This document shows positions 60,572 to 64,000 of a DNA stretch of 64,000 nt, piece by piece. Position numbers and translations under genes: made by a program. The notes beneath the pieces were generated by a model that was not told the origin of the DNA, did not search any database, and saw only the letters and a program-made list of their open reading frames with translations. Source of the DNA: a virus; IMG/VR virus record IMGVR_UViG_3300045125_000169, positions 1 to 64,000 of that record; one strand, written 5' to 3'. Each line of letters starts with the position of its first letter. The first letter of the stretch is position 1.

Positions 60572-61090
60572 ATGCTACAGACATTTCTCAATCGTATAAA
60601 ACAAAAACTTGATTTGCATAGCTTAAAAAATACTGATGAACTAAGACAAAATGCTAAAAAAGTATCCGGTGATTCAGCTAGATATAATGAAATCGAATGT
60701 TTATCCAAATTAAGAAATGTTTCTGACGCTGACGAAGAGATGGCATTGTCAATTTTATCGAGGCTTCTAGGACAACCCGAGGACGCTATTCAAGGGCGAT
60801 TCTCAAAGGCTCTCAAACTAAGTAAAAAAATTACTCTTCCCGTAGGTGAAATTCAAAAGTTAGAATTTCTACACCAAGGAACTCTTGACGACGAGTACGG
60901 AGATGAGTGGAAGAATTGGGGACAATTAGACCTACCAATAGTGGCCGAAATTGTAGACCGCCGAGTAGTTCTTGAGGGTAACCATAGGCTTAACCAAGCA
61001 ATAAAGGATAAGCGTCCTATCAAAGTCAACCTAGTGACCATTGACTGGGTTAAAAATTTACGGGGCGTACATAAAACACTTCGAGGATAA
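60572..61090 (+). CDS. ParB/sulfiredoxin-like domain protein with N-terminal tag
   Basis: A 172-aa protein 1 nt after the previous gene. The N-terminus [16 protein letters not shown] is leader-like. The C-terminal 100 residues have [33 protein letters not shown] and IKVNLVTID, the I-x-V ... G-N-H-R motif of the ParB/Srx nuclease-like fold. In phages this fold occurs in nucleases and nucleotide-modifying proteins. Activity unknown. Confidence 0.62.
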   Translation: MLQTFLNRIKQKLDLHSLKNTDELRQNAKKVSGDSARYNEIECLSKLRNVSDADEEMALSILSRLLGQPEDAIQGRFSKALKLSKKITLPVGEIQKLEFLHQGTLDDEYGDEWKNWGQLDLPIVAEIVDRRVVLEGNHRLNQAIKDKRPIKVNLVTIDWVKNLRGVHKTLRG

Positions 61091-61176
61091 CACGAATAAA
61101 CAAGACCCTGATGGAAAATTGCTTTGGGCACAGAAGAATCGGAATTTTGGAAACTAAGGATGAATTGAACCACACG

Positions 61177-61521
61177 ATGCAACAATACCACGACCTCTGT
61201 AAAAAAATTCTCGCTGAAGGCATCGAAAAATCCGACCGCACGGGGACAGGCACCAAGTCGATTTTCGGGCATCAAATGCGGTTTGACCTAAGCCAAGGCT
61301 TCCCGCTGGTCACTACAAAACGAGTGCCGTTCAAAGCCGTTGTCCATGAGCTTCTGTGGTTCATCTCAGGCTCAACCAACATCCAATATTTAAAAGACCA
61401 TAACGTCACGATATGGGACGAATGGGCTGATGCAAACGGAGACCTCGGTCCGATCTACGGGCATCAGTGGAGGCACTGGGGGCAGAGACAACTAACCCCA
61501 ACCAACTCCAAGACCCTTTAG
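61177..61521 (+). CDS. thyA: thymidylate synthase, N-terminal part
   Basis: Start ATG 61177 ([20 protein letters not shown]). [35 protein letters not shown] and [21 protein letters not shown] are classic ThyA sequence. The frame breaks near 61487 (true reading [20 protein letters not shown]) and again near 61545. ThyA methylates dUMP to dTMP and completes the nucleotide set with NrdA/NrdB. Confidence 0.93.
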   Translation: MQQYHDLCKKILAEGIEKSDRTGTGTKSIFGHQMRFDLSQGFPLVTTKRVPFKAVVHELLWFISGSTNIQYLKDHNVTIWDEWADANGDLGPIYGHQWRHWGQRQLTPTNSKTL

Positions 61522-61546
61522 TTTATGCAGGCGTTGACCAGCTTCG

Positions 61547-62002
61547 ATGGGTCTTGGACGAGATCAAGAGAAACCCGACTCCCGTCGCCTGATAGTCTCC
61601 GCGTGGAATGTGGAAGCCCTGCCTGAGATGGCCTTAGCTCCCTGTCACACGCTGTTTCAGTTCTACGTCGTGAACGGCCATCTCTCGCTGCAACTCTACC
61701 AACGCAGTGCGGATGTTTTTTTAGGGGTTCCGTTCAACATTGGAAGCTATAGCTTGTTAGTCATGATGATGGCTCAGGTGGCGGATCTTAAGGTCGGAGA
61801 TTTCGTCCACACCTTTGGGGACGCTCACCTATACCTGAACCACATGAACCAAGTGCAAGAGATGCTTTCCCGCGAGCCACGCTCTTTGCCGCAAGTCAAA
61901 ATCAATGCTGAAGTATCGAGTCTCTTCGACTTCAAAATAAGCGATTTTGAGCTTGTCGGATATGACCCACACCCAACTATCAAAGCGCCTGTGTCCGTTT
62001 GA
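61547..62002 (+). CDS. thyA: thymidylate synthase, C-terminal part
   Basis: [24 protein letters not shown] with the catalytic Cys, [20 protein letters not shown] and [13 protein letters not shown]-type sequence confirm the ThyA C-terminal half. The first ~10 residues of this ORF are out of frame. Complete gene 61177..62002. Confidence 0.93.
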   Translation: MGLGRDQEKPDSRRLIVSAWNVEALPEMALAPCHTLFQFYVVNGHLSLQLYQRSADVFLGVPFNIGSYSLLVMMMAQVADLKVGDFVHTFGDAHLYLNHMNQVQEMLSREPRSLPQVKINAEVSSLFDFKISDFELVGYDPHPTIKAPVSV

Positions 62003-62012
62003 GTCCTAGAGT

Positions 62013-62253
62013 CTAAAAGATCAGTTTAAAAATGAAGTAGAATGGCGATATTATAAGAATAAGTAGCAAAGGAAGCTGAACTACACTAGCGACAAAATCC
62101 CATAGGGTCACACGCTCCTTTTTGGAACGGCCCTCTCTTTCAGCCGTGTCAGCTTTTCGCCGTCGCCTCGGTCTTGGACTCAGGAAATTCCCAAGTGCTC
62201 ATCCAGTACAAAGTACAAATGCAAGCCCCTAAAAAAAATAATATTGTCCCCAT
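62013..62253 (-). CDS. small two-helix membrane protein (frameshifted)
   Basis: ATG 62253: MGTILFFLGACICTLYWMST is the first helix; a charged linker follows. After an indel near 62150 a second helix (VVQLPLLLILIISPFYFIFK) ends at 62013. About 80 aa, too short and broken for standard calling. The C-terminal SPFYF-hydrophobic end recalls the other two small membrane proteins (985, 44144). Confidence 0.45.
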
Positions 62254-62520
62254 GACATTTCCCCCAAAAGCACACCCGTGGGCTTATCGGCATTTTCACA
62301 CAGAAACTTGAGCCAACAGTTTGTGCATTTGGTGCATTTGGTGCATTTGGTGCATGTATGGATCATCCTTGACTAATTTGGTTGAGTTCGTTAGGTAATC
62401 GGCTGCGCTAGAGCTTGCGCTACCGTGTCGCGTGGTTAAAAGCTACATATTTTCATCAATTTTCTTCAATGAAGTTGATAAGTTGAGCGACGAAAACTTA
62501 CGGCTTCGATTGGAGAAAAC
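62254..62520. other. intergenic regulatory region
   Basis: About 270 bp between divergent genes. It holds the 9-bp repeat array at 62324..62355 and a GGAG ribosome-binding site before the ATG at 62521. I see no convincing -35/-10 pair and no ORF. Confidence 0.5.
62324..62355. repeat. 9-bp tandem repeats (TGCATTTGG), 3.5 copies
   Basis: Three exact TGCATTTGG units plus TGCAT, about 170 bp upstream of 62521..63093 and 70 bp upstream of the divergent membrane-protein gene. Iteron-like spacing suggests a protein-binding array. Confidence 0.85.
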
Positions 62521-63093
62521 ATGTCTATCCCTACCCCCTCTCTTCGTCAGTTCCTTGCACCATACAAAATTGCATCAAAAGCTCTTAAGCGTGAGCTAGG
62601 CATTTCACTCACCGATGCGCAGCATCGTATAGCTAAGAGTTGCGGTTACGATGATTGGCAAAGTTTCAATTACTTTTTTAAAAGTCTCGCTGATCTCGAC
62701 CTGGGCCTTTCACGACAAGAATGGCTTTATTTTGCCGAGATGCTCAACGGTTTGTGGTTGCAAGACCACTTTCCCTTCACCACCGATTTTTTGCGATTCA
62801 ATGTTATTGAGTCGGACATTTGGTCGGCGTTAGGTGCTACCCGCTTTCAAGTCTTGTCGGAATACAACAAAGAGACAGGTGAATATCACCCAAGTGATCG
62901 CATGAAAGAATTGATCGCAAAAATAACCAAATTTTCAGATGTGGAAAGCCAATCTGTTCTTTTCACTTGCTTGATGTTTTGGGGTAAGCCGCATCCAAAG
63001 CTACAAGGTAGCGATGCGCTCAATCGCTGCGTCGAAGAGGCATTTTCCAGCCTCACGCCTCTAGCCTTTGAAGTGGAAAATAATTTGTCCTAA
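62521..63093 (+). CDS. hypothetical protein with glyoxalase-related helical domain
   Basis: A 190-aa protein with GGAGAAAAC before ATG. The N-terminal 50 residues (KIASKALKRELGIS..TDAQHRIAKSCGYDDWQSF) match the helical domain also at 43021 and 56308. The remainder is helical with aromatic residues. No known function. Confidence 0.65.
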   Translation: MSIPTPSLRQFLAPYKIASKALKRELGISLTDAQHRIAKSCGYDDWQSFNYFFKSLADLDLGLSRQEWLYFAEMLNGLWLQDHFPFTTDFLRFNVIESDIWSALGATRFQVLSEYNKETGEYHPSDRMKELIAKITKFSDVESQSVLFTCLMFWGKPHPKLQGSDALNRCVEEAFSSLTPLAFEVENNLS

Positions 63094-63148
63094 ATAATTT
63101 GTCTTAGAGACTTTGGCCCTTCTAGGACAAATTTTTTTATTTGTCTTA
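63083..63148. repeat. four copies of ATTTGTCYTA, one inverted; possible terminator
   Basis: Direct copies at 63083, 63097 and 63139 and an inverted copy at 63123. Copies 1 and 3 form an 11-bp stem with a T7 run behind it, overlapping the stop of 62521..63093, which could act as a terminator. Confidence 0.55.
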
Positions 63149-63231
63149 GGGGTCTTCAAAAAAAGATGTTCCTTATTACAGTGGCTTACGGCGATCTTCT
63201 CAGCGATTTTTAAAAACCTCCGATAAAGAGA

Positions 63232-63387
63232 ATGACTGTGATATATGAGATATCTCATAGAAAAGAAAAAGATATGCAAAACTGGAAAGTTATGGTTGCA
63301 ACAAAGCTTTCTGATGGGCGCGTATGTTTGCCCTTAGCAGGACTTGGATCTATTTTGAGAAAAAGTGAAAATGATGAGTTTTATTGA
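63232..63387 (+). CDS. small hypothetical protein, 51 aa
   Basis: MTVIYEISHRKEKDMQNWKV start with AAAGAGA upstream. Plausible but short, ends in the start region of the next gene. Not recognised. Confidence 0.35.
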   Translation: MTVIYEISHRKEKDMQNWKVMVATKLSDGRVCLPLAGLGSILRKSENDEFY

Positions 63388-63825
63388 AAAATCCAAGTCA
63401 CGGGGATGGCGTTCCATCGTGACGACTTTATCAAAAAGTTTCGAGAACGCTTCGAGGGTTGCCTTAAAGAGTACACAAAGTTGTGGCTCGTCGAGCAACT
63501 TGACCTCAAAGACTTTTGGTCTGACGAAGTGACTCGATTATCTAAAAGGGTCTATGGTCTCCTAGAACCTAAACAGACGAAGGTAAAAGGCTCTTGGAAT
63601 CGGTACACCGCAGCAGCAGAGGCTTTTTTGGAAGCCTCAGAAGAGCAAATCAAACTGCACCAAGGCATTTCCGAGTTCAAAAACTATAGTTTTTACTCCG
63701 CTAAGGATTTGAAAAAAATCCATACATATTGGGCTAAAAATACGCCCGACTCCAAAGATTTGGCGATGGAACTTGTCGTGAGGTTTTTCCCAGATCCTTA
63801 CAAAAAAATCTGCTCAAAACCTTAA
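63374..63825 (+). CDS. hypothetical protein with MSFI tag (frameshifted)
   Basis: ATG 63374 gives MSFIEKSKSRG. Restoring one G in the G4 run near 63400 joins it to MAFHRDDFIKKFRERFEGCL and the open frame to 63825. About 150 aa, basic and helical, ending in FFPDPYKKICSKP. Family unknown; the leader places it with the tagged set. Confidence 0.55.
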
Positions 63826-63826
63826 A

Positions 63827-63922
63827 ATGAACGGCGACTACAGGCCGAAGGTGTCCCAATTAGTCAACGATATTAGATATCTTGAAAAAAACAAGCTCCT
63901 TGAGGGTGTTTCAAGAAGCTAA
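63827..63922 (+). CDS. possible very small ORF, 31 aa
   Basis: ATG directly after the stop of the preceding gene: MNGDYRPKVSQLVNDIRYLE and a charged end. It may be a real small helical protein or chance. No ribosome-binding site is obvious. Confidence 0.2.
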   Translation: MNGDYRPKVSQLVNDIRYLEKNKLLEGVSRS

Positions 63923-64000
63923 CCATAAACCTTGCACCCGAAAATTTAATCTAGGTATCGGAGCAAACTACCCCGGCTCGGCACCGAGGTAGTGATTCTG

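Overview
The window looks like part of a large tailed phage (myovirus) genome. It encodes a terminase large subunit, a portal-like protein, several fibre-like virion proteins, a contractile tail sheath, a tail tube, an M15 lysis peptidase, a class I ribonucleotide reductase, thymidylate synthase, a MazG-like pyrophosphohydrolase and one tRNA. Two conserved enzymes carry inteins. Lipobox signal peptides and a bacterial lipocalin suggest a Gram-negative host, but no host marker is decisive.

Layout. 0-1.2 kb: a terminator, then an endolysin-like peptidase with a small membrane protein on the minus strand. 1.2-22 kb (plus): terminase with intein, portal with a very long C-terminal extension, three fibre-like genes built from shuffled and duplicated modules, two unassigned structural-looking genes, sheath and tube, closed by a terminator. 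22-26 kb (plus): small unknown proteins, an exported CAP-domain protein and a tandem TM2 protein. 26-39 kb (mostly minus): a glycosyltransferase behind a tetranucleotide repeat, a colicin-E3-type ribonuclease domain with a small partner, two large paralogues (one with LRR-like repeats), MazG, a DHH phosphoesterase, an ADP-ribosyltransferase-like protein, a SNF2-type helicase and RmlB. 39-49 kb: nrdB, tRNA-Asn, an IS bounded by 26-bp inverted repeats, and nrdA with intein. 48-51 kb (minus): three exported hydrolases (alpha/beta hydrolase lipoprotein, GH5 glycosidase lipoprotein, SGNH hydrolase). 51-58 kb: small unknown genes and an IS605-type element (tnpA/tnpB). 58-64 kb (plus): lipocalin, an Acb2/Tad1-like putative anti-defence protein, a second ADP-ribosyltransferase-like protein, a ParB-like protein and thymidylate synthase.

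Two things run through the whole window. First, more than a dozen otherwise unrelated small or effector-like proteins start with a similar short N-terminus (type MSFLxKLE or MYKFLSQVLxKY). This may be a capsid-targeting or ejection tag, by analogy with T4 Alt and internal proteins. Second, many conserved genes (terL, sheath, nrdA, nrdB, thyA, GH5, tnpA, tnpB, DHH) are broken by single-base indels, mostly one base missing from a homopolymer. That is best explained by residual long-read sequencing error, so broken genes are described here as probably intact in the real genome. Reading-frame joins were made by eye from the sequence, and family names come from motif recognition without database searches.
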